A stretch of 64,000 bases of DNA. Source: Alteromonadaceae bacterium M269. GTDB lineage: Bacteria > Pseudomonadota > Gammaproteobacteria > Enterobacterales > Alteromonadaceae. A program made the position numbers and the translations under genes. Shown piece after piece: positions 54,539-63,268 of this stretch. The DNA lies in the NCBI GenBank assembly GCA_004353515.1, contig SMNZ01000003.1, positions 558,001 to 622,000 of the forward strand, given 5' to 3'. The notes beneath the pieces were generated by a model that saw only the letters and a list, made by a program, of their open reading frames with translations, searched no databases and was not told the origin of the DNA. How positions within the stretch are numbered: position 1 is the stretch's first letter; each line of letters opens with the position of its first letter.

Positions 54539-55177
54539 GTGTGGCCAGTGTTGTCGACAAGTAAAATAAACTACCGATCCCAGGCTGGAGTAGGCATGGT
54601 CGAGGTATTGGTGACTTTATTTATTCTCTCCATTGGATTATTAGGTGTTGCTTCCTTGCAGTTCATTGGCTCACTTTCGAATGCCGATGCCTTAAACCGA
54701 TCGCAATCGGTTTTAGTTGCACAACAGCTGACTGAAAGATTGAGAGCGGCTAGTGTGATGTCGCAAGCAGGTGATGGACAGGTTGTAGCCAACGAATACT
54801 TTGATGCTGGTCGCTACAACTTTAACAATTTGAGTTGCCCTGGTGGAGGAAACCCCTTCGATTGTTTCTGTATAGAAATTCCTAATAGTGTACGCGATTG
54901 CCGTGGCCAAAATTGTTCAGCTGCTGAGCTAGCCACCTTTGATGCTTATGAAGTCTCATGCTCTGCTGTGAGTTCAAACCCGGAAGTCACAATTGGACTC
55001 AGTTGTGAAGACAACAACCTTCTTGATGTTAACTCATGTAGTGCTGGGTCAAAACACAGTGTGATTTTGCGTTGGCCGACACAAAACTGGCAAAACACTG
55101 AACGACGCTTAAATGCAGAGTGTAATGTTGATGCTAGTGAACCTATGGATTGCGTTATTGTGGATGTGACCTTATGA
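54539..55177 (+). CDS. pilV: Type IV pilus minor pilin PilV
   Basis: 212 residues. Prepilin signal SQAG followed by VGMVEVLVTLFILSIGLLGVASLQ, with Glu at +5 and a hydrophobic helix. LLGVASLQ...QQLTERLRAA is the usual PilV N-terminal pattern. The C-terminal part has many Cys (about ten), likely in disulfides. Position at the head of pilV-pilW-pilX-pilY1-pilE supports the name. It should be part of the priming complex at the pilus tip. The start is either GTG 54539 or a nearby GTG at 54548; the ribosome site is weak. The stop overlaps pilW (ATGA). Confidence 0.88.
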   Translation: MWPVLSTSKINYRSQAGVGMVEVLVTLFILSIGLLGVASLQFIGSLSNADALNRSQSVLVAQQLTERLRAASVMSQAGDGQVVANEYFDAGRYNFNNLSCPGGGNPFDCFCIEIPNSVRDCRGQNCSAAELATFDAYEVSCSAVSSNPEVTIGLSCEDNNLLDVNSCSAGSKHSVILRWPTQNWQNTERRLNAECNVDASEPMDCVIVDVTL

Positions 55178-56031
55178 GACGTCAAGAGGGGTTTAGCTTA
55201 GTTGAGTTGATGATTGCCTTGGTGCTTGGCTTGATCATATCTGGCTCTGTCATTCAGATTATGAGCAGTAGCAAAGTCACTGAACGACTGAATCGCGCTG
55301 TGGCTTCCGCACAAGAAAGCGGACGTTTTATTATGGGACGTCTGCGCCAAGACATTTTAACCGCTGGTCGCTATGACGCCTTAGATCCGAACTTAAGCCG
55401 AATTGTTGATATCGTTGATGAAGCTGCGTTTCTGCAAAACCGTCCAGTCATCCTTCCTAATGATTTCGCCTCTGAACCCGGTTTAGGTTCAATACAAGGG
55501 GCTAGTGGCACTAACGATACGTTAGTTGTTGCCGCTCAAGGGTTGCGTGATTGTCGAGGGTACAAATTAGGCTATGCCGATGATGAAGAGTTCTTTGTGG
55601 TCAACCGATACTTTGTTGAAGGAACCAGTTTACGTTGTGTAGGTTACGACGGCAGAGTGTTGAGAGGACAAAAAGGCGCGGAAGGAAATAACGGCGATTT
55701 AGCGTTTACCATTCTAGATGATGTTCACGGTTTTCAAGTTATGTACGGTATCTCTAATCACGATGATACAGTTGCCAACTCTGCTCGCCCTGTTCGTTAT
55801 GTGACGGCTGATCAATTAGCGCTAGAAAGAACGCTGGAAAGTGCGGTAGTTGCTATCCGTATTGCAGTGCTAGTTAAAGGTGATAGCCCTGTGGTTATTG
55901 ATCCTATCCCGAGCTTTAAATTGCTCAACGAACCTATTCAAACTCCGGGAGATACCGGGTTTTATCGTCAATTTGAAACAACAATCACATTGCGTAATGT
56001 GAAGAATTTCCTGCGAAGTAAAAAGTTATGA
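55174..56031 (+). CDS. pilW: Type IV pilus minor pilin PilW
   Basis: 285 residues from ATG 55174, which overlaps the pilV stop. The prepilin motif RRQEG-FSLVELMIALVLGLIISG has Glu+5. Later QESGRFIMGRLRQDILTAGR, the FHGFQV-like VHGFQVMYG and the C-terminal ETTITLRNV are typical of PilW. It joins PilV, PilX and PilY1 in the tip-priming complex. The end overlaps pilX by 4 bases (ATGA), so the three minor pilins are translationally coupled. Confidence 0.9.
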   Translation: MRRQEGFSLVELMIALVLGLIISGSVIQIMSSSKVTERLNRAVASAQESGRFIMGRLRQDILTAGRYDALDPNLSRIVDIVDEAAFLQNRPVILPNDFASEPGLGSIQGASGTNDTLVVAAQGLRDCRGYKLGYADDEEFFVVNRYFVEGTSLRCVGYDGRVLRGQKGAEGNNGDLAFTILDDVHGFQVMYGISNHDDTVANSARPVRYVTADQLALERTLESAVVAIRIAVLVKGDSPVVIDPIPSFKLLNEPIQTPGDTGFYRQFETTITLRNVKNFLRSKKL

Positions 56032-56609
56032 AACATGGCATGAAACAAGAGGGCATTGTCCTTGTATTTGCACTACTGATGTTAGTTACTTTAACTGTAC
56101 TTGGTGTGTCGGCGGTATCCAGTAGTTTAATTCAAAACAAAATGGCCGTTTCTATGGAAAGTCAGTCTATTGCTTTTGATGCTGCAGAGTCGGCGCTTGC
56201 TGGAGTTGTATTTGAATCTGAAGATGACGCTGTTTTGAGCTCGGTCGCACTACTAGATCCGTTATCGGAAGCCCGTGTTGATGATGCTATCGACCTCGAT
56301 AATCAAGAGCTGAGTTGTTACGAAGATAATGAGTGGACTAATCGAGAGGTGACATCCGCTGGGTTACCTGCAGGCATTAGGCATACAACTCAAGGGACTT
56401 ATAAAAATAACCCCACTGTGCGCAGCTGGTCTCGATCAGCCTTCGTGAGAGAACAGGCATGCAGAGGTTCAAGCAATGTCATTGGCGGCAGTAATATCAG
56501 CTGTCACGTATTTATGATTCGTGGTTGCGGCCAACTCCAAAATAGTAACTTCGCTGTTGCCAACACATTGAATGTATCCGTTTTCGCCCCTGCCAGTGGC
56601 AACCAATAA
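56028..56609 (+). CDS. pilX: Type IV pilus minor pilin PilX
   Basis: 193 residues. The N-terminus MKHGMKQEG-IVLVFALLMLVTLTVLGVSA has a prepilin-type Gly cleavage site but lacks Glu+5, as is usual for PilX. A following helix with AFDAAESALAGVVF fits PilX (aaEsaL). A C-terminal Cys-containing domain (ISCHVFMIRGCG) follows. It is encoded between pilW and pilY1 with coupled translation. In related systems PilX, PilV and PilW hold PilY1 at the pilus tip. Confidence 0.88.
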   Translation: MKHGMKQEGIVLVFALLMLVTLTVLGVSAVSSSLIQNKMAVSMESQSIAFDAAESALAGVVFESEDDAVLSSVALLDPLSEARVDDAIDLDNQELSCYEDNEWTNREVTSAGLPAGIRHTTQGTYKNNPTVRSWSRSAFVREQACRGSSNVIGGSNISCHVFMIRGCGQLQNSNFAVANTLNVSVFAPASGNQ

Positions 56610-56623
56610 TAATAGAGGTATTC

Positions 56624-59600
56624 ATGATGTCTAAGTTGAATATTCGTGCAGTTCTGGGTGGTTTCCTACTTTCTAGCATGATTAGTGCTACAGCCATGGG
56701 GGATGATCTAGAGATATATTTAGGTATCGCAAATGAACAAACGACCTATGCGCCGAACGTACTCTTTATCATGGATTCTTCTGGTAGTATGGCTGGACGA
56801 GATGGCGGTACTCAAACACGACTGTTGCGGGTACAGAACGCTTTAAAGGAGACTTTGCAGTCTGCAACTAACGTCAATGCTGGCTTGATGCGCTTCTCAG
56901 ACTTTGGTGGGCCGATTCTTTATCCAGTGAGGAATTTGGATGATTCGGTTGATCCCAATGTTGTAACTTCTACTGCGGCATCAAGTGATGATGGGCATGA
57001 AATATCCACACTTGTGACGCTCAATAATAACAACATTAAGATTTCTGAAGGAACAACGCCTGTTCATACAGGGTTGAGGTTTCAGGATTTAAACATTCCT
57101 CAAGGTGCCGTGATTACACGTGCTTTTATGCGACTGACATCTCAAGGGCTTAACACTTCACCAACCGAAATATCGATTCGAGCGGAGTTGTCGAATGACA
57201 GTACAACTTTCGAAACCAGTAACTCAAATATTTCGAGCCGTCCGGTTACGGCCAATAATATTGATTGGAACGACGAAAATGAATGGCCGCTTTCTGGTGA
57301 GTTGATTTCTACACCCGATATTAGTCCTGTTATCCAAGAAGTTATCGACCAAGCTGGGTGGTGTGGTAGCAACTCACTCAATATTATTATGGAGAGTGTT
57401 GGTTTGACGTCTGCGAGTAGCCGTCAGATAACCGCTTATGACACTGGGAATGGCTTGGCTCCACAAATTGTTATCGAATATGATGCTGCCAGTGCTAGTG
57501 GTTGTGTAACAGGTGGGCAGATCTACCAAGTTAGCTCTCAGCGTAATAATGCTGAGGAACGCCAAGACGGTTTCCAAACAACAGGAAATGAGCTGACATT
57601 CCGCGACAGCTCTAATGAGTATATTGGTGTTCGTTTTCAGAACCTGAATATTCCACAAGGTGCCACTATTACTAATGCTTACCTTGAATTCACAGCGTAT
57701 CAAAGTTTATCAAATGCTAATTCATCTATGGTGATAAGTGGTTCAAACGAAGCCGACCCTGGTAGTTTTAATCCCAATGCTCGCTTTCAGCTGAGAAACA
57801 AGCCGAAAACAGCCGGTATTACCTGGAGCAATATCGAACCTTGGACAAGAAATAACGACTATCAAAGTCCACCAGTCACCTCTATTGTTCAACAAATCGT
57901 GAATCGAGGTGATTGGGTTTCCGGTAATGACATGATGTTTATCATGAGTGACTTTACCGGACGGCGTGGTGCCTATACCTATAATGGTCGCCCATCTGAT
58001 TCACCGAGGTTGATTGTGGAGTTCCAAGGTAATGCTACACCTGGAACGACAGCGACTGTCCGAGATGAATTACAGAATATTGTTGATGGGCTATCTGCCA
58101 ACGGTTTTACACCGATAGTTGATACTTTGTATGAAGCTGCAAGCTATTACGGTGGTAACCCGGTTCAGTATGGTTTGAAGCGTGGTGAACCAAGTGTAAA
58201 TGATAACGTTCAGCGTTCAACGCGAGTTAGTCACCGACTATCCTATGCAGGTGCTGATGCGGTGCGACCTAACGGCTGTACCGAAGACGACCTGAGTTCG
58301 ACCGCTTGTATCAATGAGTTTATTCCATCTGGCGCAACTTATGTCTCACCTGTGACGGATTTGCAGTGTCAAACCAATAACCACATTGTTCTTTTGTCTG
58401 ATGGTGAAGCGAATAACAATCACAGTGTTGATGAAATTGAAGCGTTACTTGGAGAAACTTGTACAGGTAATGGCGGTGAGCGCTGTGGTCTTGATTTGGT
58501 TCGTAATATCAGCTCTTCGGACGAAAGTAAGATCGACACACGCGTTATTACTCACACTATCGGTTTTGCCGCGAATGCGACCGCAAATAACTTCCTCAAT
58601 CAACTTTCGCTTCAGAGTGGAGGCGGCTTTTATACTGCTGATAACAGTTCTGATTTGGTCACCGCGTTCCAAACAATCTTACGTAGCGTAAAAGATGTTA
58701 ATGCGACCTTTGTTTCACCTGGTGTTGCTGTAAACCAGCTTAACCGTTTGACGCATAGAGACGAGTTGTATTTCGCGTTATTTAGACCGTCTGAAGGGAC
58801 TATCTGGCCAGGTAATTTGAAGCGTTATCGTATCGATGGGGACCAAGTTTTAGATAGAAATGGTTCACCTGCGGTAGATTCTAACACAGGCTTTTTCTCT
58901 GATAACTCACACAGTTTTTGGTCGGTTTTGGCCGATGGTAATGATGTACGAGACGGCGGTGCGGCAAGCCAGTTAGATCTGGTCCGAAACGTTTATTACT
59001 TTAATGGAGCAGGGCAGATCGTTCGCTCAGAAAACGAGTTGCGTGAAGGTAATGATAATATCACGACAACTATGCTCAATATTAATAACCTCGATAATGC
59101 TAATACGATAAGAAACGATCTCATACGTTGGGCACGAGGTGTTGATGTATTAGATGATGATGGTGATGGGGATGCAACGGACGCTCGAATGGCAATGGGT
59201 GATCCAATCCATTCTCAACCTGTGATTGTGAATTACACTGAAACGGATAGTTCCGTCTTTGTTGCTACAAACCACGGATTTTTGCATTCATTTGATGCGG
59301 AAACTGGCGAAGAGAACTTTGCGGTTATCCCAGAAGAGTTACTGAGTAACTTGCATGATTTTTATCAAAACAATACCTCGTTTTCTCATATCTATGGTTT
59401 AGATGGTGACATGGTGTTACGTGACGACGGCACTAATAAGTACTTGTACGTTGGTATGCGTCGTGGTGGTCGTAATTACTATGTGTTTGATATTACAAGT
59501 AAAACCCAGCCACGCTTGAAGTTTAAAATTGAAGGTGGTTCAGCTGGGTTTGAAAAACTGGGACAAAGTTGGTCACGACCTACCTTAACCCGTGTACGTA

Positions 59601-60712
59601 TTGGTGGTGTTGCTCGCAATGTTATGATCATCGGTGGTGGTTACGACGAGGAGCAAGATAGCAAACAGCAAAGAAGCCCAGATACCGTGGGTAATGCGGT
59701 TTATATTATCGATTCTGATACTGGCGAATTGCTTTGGTCTGCCAGTAGTGAAAATGCGGACATGATCCTGCCTAATATGCAATACAGTATCCCTGCACGT
59801 ATTTCCGTGATTGATAGAGAAAACGACGGCTTCGCAGATCATATGTATGTTGTGGATATGGGTGGGCAAGTCTTCCGTTTAGATATACATAATGGAGAGA
59901 GTCGTACTAACTTGGTGACAGGCGGTTTGATGGCTGATTTTGCAGCCGACGGCACTACTGAAGATAATCGCCGCTTCTTCTACGGTCCTGATGTCTCTGA
60001 GATAAGCTTAGCTGAACAGCACTACTACGCTGTTGCTTTAGGGTCCGGTTATCGAGCGCACCCGCTGGACACACAAATTAACGACTTCTTCTATATGATT
60101 AAAGACACAGGTGTGTTTTTACCGGATGAAGACGGAAACTTTAGCTTGCCAGAAAGGCCGTTAACACACGCTAGCTTGTATAACGCAACACCGCACTCGC
60201 TAACATCTTCTGAAGGAACATCACAAGAAGTGGAAGCTAATGCATTCGCTGCGAGTGACGGTTGGTTGATTCAGCTTGATGTTGGTGGTGAGAAAGTGCT
60301 CGCATCTCCGTTGATACTGGATTTCCAAGTGTTCTTCACAACGTATGTGCCTGCTACATTGAATACTAGCCAATGCGCTCCGCCGATAGGTAATAGCCGT
60401 GCTTATTTGGTGGAACTGGTTAATGGTAACGCAGTTACTGACCTGAATCGTAATGGACAGTTGGATCACGAAGACAGGTTTGCTACTTTAAGGCAAACGG
60501 GTATTGCTCCGGATACTAAGATACTGATCGAAGATATCGTGAAGCCTGTTGTATGTTTGGGTACTGAGTGTACATCTGCCGTTATCGATGTTGATGAAAA
60601 TGGTAATGATGTGGCTTGTACTTCTGACTTTGGGTGCTTGGCCCAGAATATTTATGGGCGGTTCGAGCGTGTACAGCGAAGCTCCTGGAAGTCGGAAACA
60701 GAGCGACAATAA
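56624..60712 (+). CDS. pilY1: PilY1/PilC-like pilus tip adhesin with vWA domain
   Basis: 1362 residues with a signal peptide (LGGFLLSSMISATAMG). The von Willebrand A domain starts NVLFIMDSSGSM (MIDAS) and resumes at about residue 475 (DGLSANGFTPIVDTLYEAASY, HIVLLSDGEANN). Between them lie two similar beta-rich segments (about 130-289 and 300-468), each with GLRFQ/GVRFQ-NLNIPQGA, a Trp-containing middle and a PQIVIEY/PRLIVEF end. The C-terminal PilC propeller (about 700-1280) has GDPIHSQPV and calcium-type loops DDDGDGDATD and DLNRNGQLDHED. PilY1 is the tip adhesin and regulator of pilus retraction. The ATG may be 56624 or 56627. Confidence 0.9.
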   Translation: MMSKLNIRAVLGGFLLSSMISATAMGDDLEIYLGIANEQTTYAPNVLFIMDSSGSMAGRDGGTQTRLLRVQNALKETLQSATNVNAGLMRFSDFGGPILYPVRNLDDSVDPNVVTSTAASSDDGHEISTLVTLNNNNIKISEGTTPVHTGLRFQDLNIPQGAVITRAFMRLTSQGLNTSPTEISIRAELSNDSTTFETSNSNISSRPVTANNIDWNDENEWPLSGELISTPDISPVIQEVIDQAGWCGSNSLNIIMESVGLTSASSRQITAYDTGNGLAPQIVIEYDAASASGCVTGGQIYQVSSQRNNAEERQDGFQTTGNELTFRDSSNEYIGVRFQNLNIPQGATITNAYLEFTAYQSLSNANSSMVISGSNEADPGSFNPNARFQLRNKPKTAGITWSNIEPWTRNNDYQSPPVTSIVQQIVNRGDWVSGNDMMFIMSDFTGRRGAYTYNGRPSDSPRLIVEFQGNATPGTTATVRDELQNIVDGLSANGFTPIVDTLYEAASYYGGNPVQYGLKRGEPSVNDNVQRSTRVSHRLSYAGADAVRPNGCTEDDLSSTACINEFIPSGATYVSPVTDLQCQTNNHIVLLSDGEANNNHSVDEIEALLGETCTGNGGERCGLDLVRNISSSDESKIDTRVITHTIGFAANATANNFLNQLSLQSGGGFYTADNSSDLVTAFQTILRSVKDVNATFVSPGVAVNQLNRLTHRDELYFALFRPSEGTIWPGNLKRYRIDGDQVLDRNGSPAVDSNTGFFSDNSHSFWSVLADGNDVRDGGAASQLDLVRNVYYFNGAGQIVRSENELREGNDNITTTMLNINNLDNANTIRNDLIRWARGVDVLDDDGDGDATDARMAMGDPIHSQPVIVNYTETDSSVFVATNHGFLHSFDAETGEENFAVIPEELLSNLHDFYQNNTSFSHIYGLDGDMVLRDDGTNKYLYVGMRRGGRNYYVFDITSKTQPRLKFKIEGGSAGFEKLGQSWSRPTLTRVRIGGVARNVMIIGGGYDEEQDSKQQRSPDTVGNAVYIIDSDTGELLWSASSENADMILPNMQYSIPARISVIDRENDGFADHMYVVDMGGQVFRLDIHNGESRTNLVTGGLMADFAADGTTEDNRRFFYGPDVSEISLAEQHYYAVALGSGYRAHPLDTQINDFFYMIKDTGVFLPDEDGNFSLPERPLTHASLYNATPHSLTSSEGTSQEVEANAFAASDGWLIQLDVGGEKVLASPLILDFQVFFTTYVPATLNTSQCAPPIGNSRAYLVELVNGNAVTDLNRNGQLDHEDRFATLRQTGIAPDTKILIEDIVKPVVCLGTECTSAVIDVDENGNDVACTSDFGCLAQNIYGRFERVQRSSWKSETERQ

Positions 60713-60738
60713 AGTAGTTTAAGTAAGGTAAACATTAG

Positions 60739-61209
60739 ATGACGAATATGAAGAAAAACCGTGGATTTACATTGACTGAGTTAATGATAGCGGTTGCCAT
60801 TGTCGGCATCATTACTAGTGTTGCTTACCCCTCGTATTTGCAGTTTTTGAATGGGAGTCGCCGTAGTACGGCACAAGCTGATTTGATTGCGTTCGCTGCG
60901 GCTATGGAAAGGCATAAGGCTGCTAACTTCTCTTATAATGGGGCAGGGGTTGCTGGAGCGAATACGGGAGCACCTTCGGTCTTTCAAACTCATTCCCCGT
61001 CTACAGAGCCAGCGGCAGACAAAAAATATGATTTAGCTATCTCAACCGTTTCTGCAACGGGAACGAGCTACATTATTACAGCTACTCCCGTTTCATCATC
61101 ACCCCAACAAGGCGATGGTGTTCTATACTATTTCAGTGATGGTCGAAAAGCATGGGATATTAACGACGACGGTAATCTGTCAGCCTCCGAGTTCTGCTGG
61201 GCTTGCTAA
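60739..61209 (+). CDS. pilE: Type IV pilin PilE-like minor pilin
   Basis: 156 residues. Signal MTNMKKNRG is followed by FTLTELMIAVAIVGIITSVAYPSYLQF with Phe+1 and Glu+5. The AYPSYLQFLNGSRRSTAQADLIAFAAAMERH helix and a short C-terminal domain ending FCWAC are as in PilE of the pilVWXY1E cluster. It links the tip complex to the major pilin PilA. An internal ATG at 60748 is possible. It is the last gene of the operon, followed by a hairpin terminator. Confidence 0.87.
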   Translation: MTNMKKNRGFTLTELMIAVAIVGIITSVAYPSYLQFLNGSRRSTAQADLIAFAAAMERHKAANFSYNGAGVAGANTGAPSVFQTHSPSTEPAADKKYDLAISTVSATGTSYIITATPVSSSPQQGDGVLYYFSDGRKAWDINDDGNLSASEFCWAC

Positions 61210-61250
61210 TATTTTTTGACAGGTGTTATACACGATATACATGTCGTTAC

Positions 61251-61276
61251 AGAGAGAAACGCTATTCTCTCTTTTA
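61251..61276 (+). terminator. Terminator of the pilin operon
   Basis: AGAGAGA (61251-61257) pairs with TCTCTCT (61266-61272) around an 8-base loop, followed by TTTA. The T-run is short. It lies 42 bases after pilE and 61 bases before the chemotaxis receptor gene. Confidence 0.5.
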
Positions 61277-61336
61277 GGAACCCTTTAGTTAAGTTAACCT
61301 TCGGCCGATAAGCTTAAAAACTAAAAAGGACCCTTA

Positions 61337-62443
61337 ATGTCTAATCTTGTCCCCTGGCACAGTTTAGCCTTTTCTAAAGCACAGCTTCTACGTTCGTTTA
61401 AAACGGCTCTTGTTGTAGGAACGATTCTTAACCTGATTAATCAAGGTGGTGCTTTATTTAGTGGTGGGGACATTAATGTTTTTAAGTTATTGCTAACTTA
61501 TTCAGTTCCATTCTGTGTTGCTACCTATGCTGGCACAGTGACTGTGCTCAATCATATGAGAACGGTCGATTGTGCTAAAGCTGACTTAGATGTCGCTAAG
61601 TCTGAAGCCGAATGCGATATCAATTGCTTACGAGAGATTGGCGATATCGCCAGTAATATTACGCAGAACGCAACTAACGTGAACAAAGCTTCGAAAGAGA
61701 AGGTTGCCTTTGTTGATGATGTAGCGGAGACCGCGAGGCACGCAACTAGCGTTAACGCGGAGTTGTCTAGAGGCGCGTTGGATAGCCAAACTCAATTAGA
61801 AAAGCTCGACGACGCCTTTTCTCAAGTTTGTGAACATATATCGGTTTTAGGTAAGGATGTAACCAATGCCGTCAATGCATCACAAAGTCTGACCAAAGAA
61901 ATTGAAGATTTCCTGCAAGAGTTTGAAGGGATCGCTTCACTGGCATCCGGGATTACTGCTATATCTGATCAAACTAATTTGTTGGCGCTTAATGCTGCAA
62001 TAGAAGCAGCTAGAGCTGGTGAAGCTGGCCGTGGTTTCGCTGTTGTTGCCGATGAAGTTAAAAACTTGGCTTCGCAAACCAAAGACAATGCATTAGAAAT
62101 TGACGAAACGTTGCAGAAAATACAATTGCGTCAAAGCCAGTTAAATAAGGCACAGTCTGTTTTAAATGAGTCTATGAATGAAGCGCTGCAGTTAACCAAT
62201 GATGGGGAACGGTCCATCCAGGTTTCAACCGATGAAGTCACCAATTTCGCTAATCAAGTAAGAGCAAGTCTTATTGAATTTCAGAAGAAGCTAGAAGATG
62301 AAACAAAGCGGCTACACACTCTAGCTGATAATGTTGGTTCGCTCGCGCAGGATAGTCGAAAGGCTATCAAAGGCTCTGCGAACAATATGGCACTTGGGCA
62401 AAGGGCTGTTGATATTATTCAGGATTTAGTCAACAAGCACTAA
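61337..62443 (+). CDS. Methyl-accepting chemotaxis protein with NrtS-like membrane part
   Basis: 368 residues. Instead of a periplasmic sensor it has an N-terminal part with two hydrophobic segments: [28 protein letters not shown] and [17 protein letters not shown]. These closely resemble NrtS, a small membrane protein annotated as a nitrate/nitrite transporter. The cytoplasmic domain follows, with the MCP hairpin tip [37 protein letters not shown] (residues about 215-250). It should signal through CheW/CheA or the Pil-Chp system; no che genes are nearby. Ligand unknown. It stands between the pilin operon and fimT, so a role in twitching is possible but unproven. Confidence 0.85.
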   Translation: MSNLVPWHSLAFSKAQLLRSFKTALVVGTILNLINQGGALFSGGDINVFKLLLTYSVPFCVATYAGTVTVLNHMRTVDCAKADLDVAKSEAECDINCLREIGDIASNITQNATNVNKASKEKVAFVDDVAETARHATSVNAELSRGALDSQTQLEKLDDAFSQVCEHISVLGKDVTNAVNASQSLTKEIEDFLQEFEGIASLASGITAISDQTNLLALNAAIEAARAGEAGRGFAVVADEVKNLASQTKDNALEIDETLQKIQLRQSQLNKAQSVLNESMNEALQLTNDGERSIQVSTDEVTNFANQVRASLIEFQKKLEDETKRLHTLADNVGSLAQDSRKAIKGSANNMALGQRAVDIIQDLVNKH

Positions 62444-62449
62444 AATGGA

Positions 62450-63004
62450 TCAGCCTGCACAACTCAACGGCATGCCGTTATTATCTTCGTATATGCCATC
62501 GTTATTACTATCCGCACTTAGCTTAACGCGCCCTTGTAAACTAAGTATAAGGGCTCGAGCAAACTCAGCCTCTCTTCCGTTATGACAGAATAAAATGGTA
62601 GCAGGGCTGGCTACCGTACCGTTACCTGAAAACCTTATAGGTGCATTAGGGCCGGTTATGGCATGAGTGTCATGGCTTTGTTCTGAACCAACCAAGAGTT
62701 CTTCGTCGTCATTTCTTGTTCCGTTGTTATTGGCGTCGACAAAAACGATTTTAGGTTGAGTCCAATCCGCCGTGCAGTTACTGAAATCGGTAGAAGGGCA
62801 CATGATAGTGACGGCTTGTTCATCAATAGCCGTATGCCGGGCAAATTGCATTAAACTGCTGGTGTAATTGACTTCCGCGACGATTCTGTTGCGAATCAAT
62901 AGTCCACGAGCATTGGGTACAACTGTTGTCAACAGGACGCCAACGATAGCAACAGTGATCATCAGTTCAAGCAGAGTAAAGCCTTTTGTGCGCTTGGGTT
63001 TCAA
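62450..63004 (-). CDS. FimT/GspH-type pseudopilin
   Basis: 184 residues. Prepilin motif KPKRTKG-FTLLELMITVAIVGVLLTTVVPNA with Glu+5. The GspH-FimT features are present: NRIVAEVNYTSSLMQFARHTAIDEQAVTIMCPS, then IVFVDANNNGTRNDDEELL and a C-terminal RVKLSADSNNDGIYEDNNG segment. FimT/FimU-like proteins belong to the minor pilin set, and the pilVWXY1E operon here lacks a FimU gene at its head. This one is on the opposite strand, convergent with the receptor gene 6 bases away, and may supply that subunit. FimT homologues in some bacteria bind DNA in natural transformation; whether this one does is unknown. Confidence 0.85.
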   Translation of the reverse strand: MKPKRTKGFTLLELMITVAIVGVLLTTVVPNARGLLIRNRIVAEVNYTSSLMQFARHTAIDEQAVTIMCPSTDFSNCTADWTQPKIVFVDANNNGTRNDDEELLVGSEQSHDTHAITGPNAPIRFSGNGTVASPATILFCHNGREAEFARALILSLQGRVKLSADSNNDGIYEDNNGMPLSCAG

Positions 63005-63268
63005 CCTATTTCCTCTATGGTTTTCAGGGCTATTCTAAGTGTAACTTAAAAGTTTGAGTTTTTAGTTATTGTTTGATGCGTATTGTTAGTTGTGTTTATA
63101 CCATTGTCGCTTAAGCAATATTTGAAGTGCCTCACGCCAATTTATACTGATTCAACTATCAAGTTATGGTATACAGTTAATGAGCTTCTGATTCTAACTT
63201 TTGTAGGATAATTAGTAGCTTTTTATTTTATGGCTGTCGCCAAATCAAATATATCTATGAGCTGAAGA

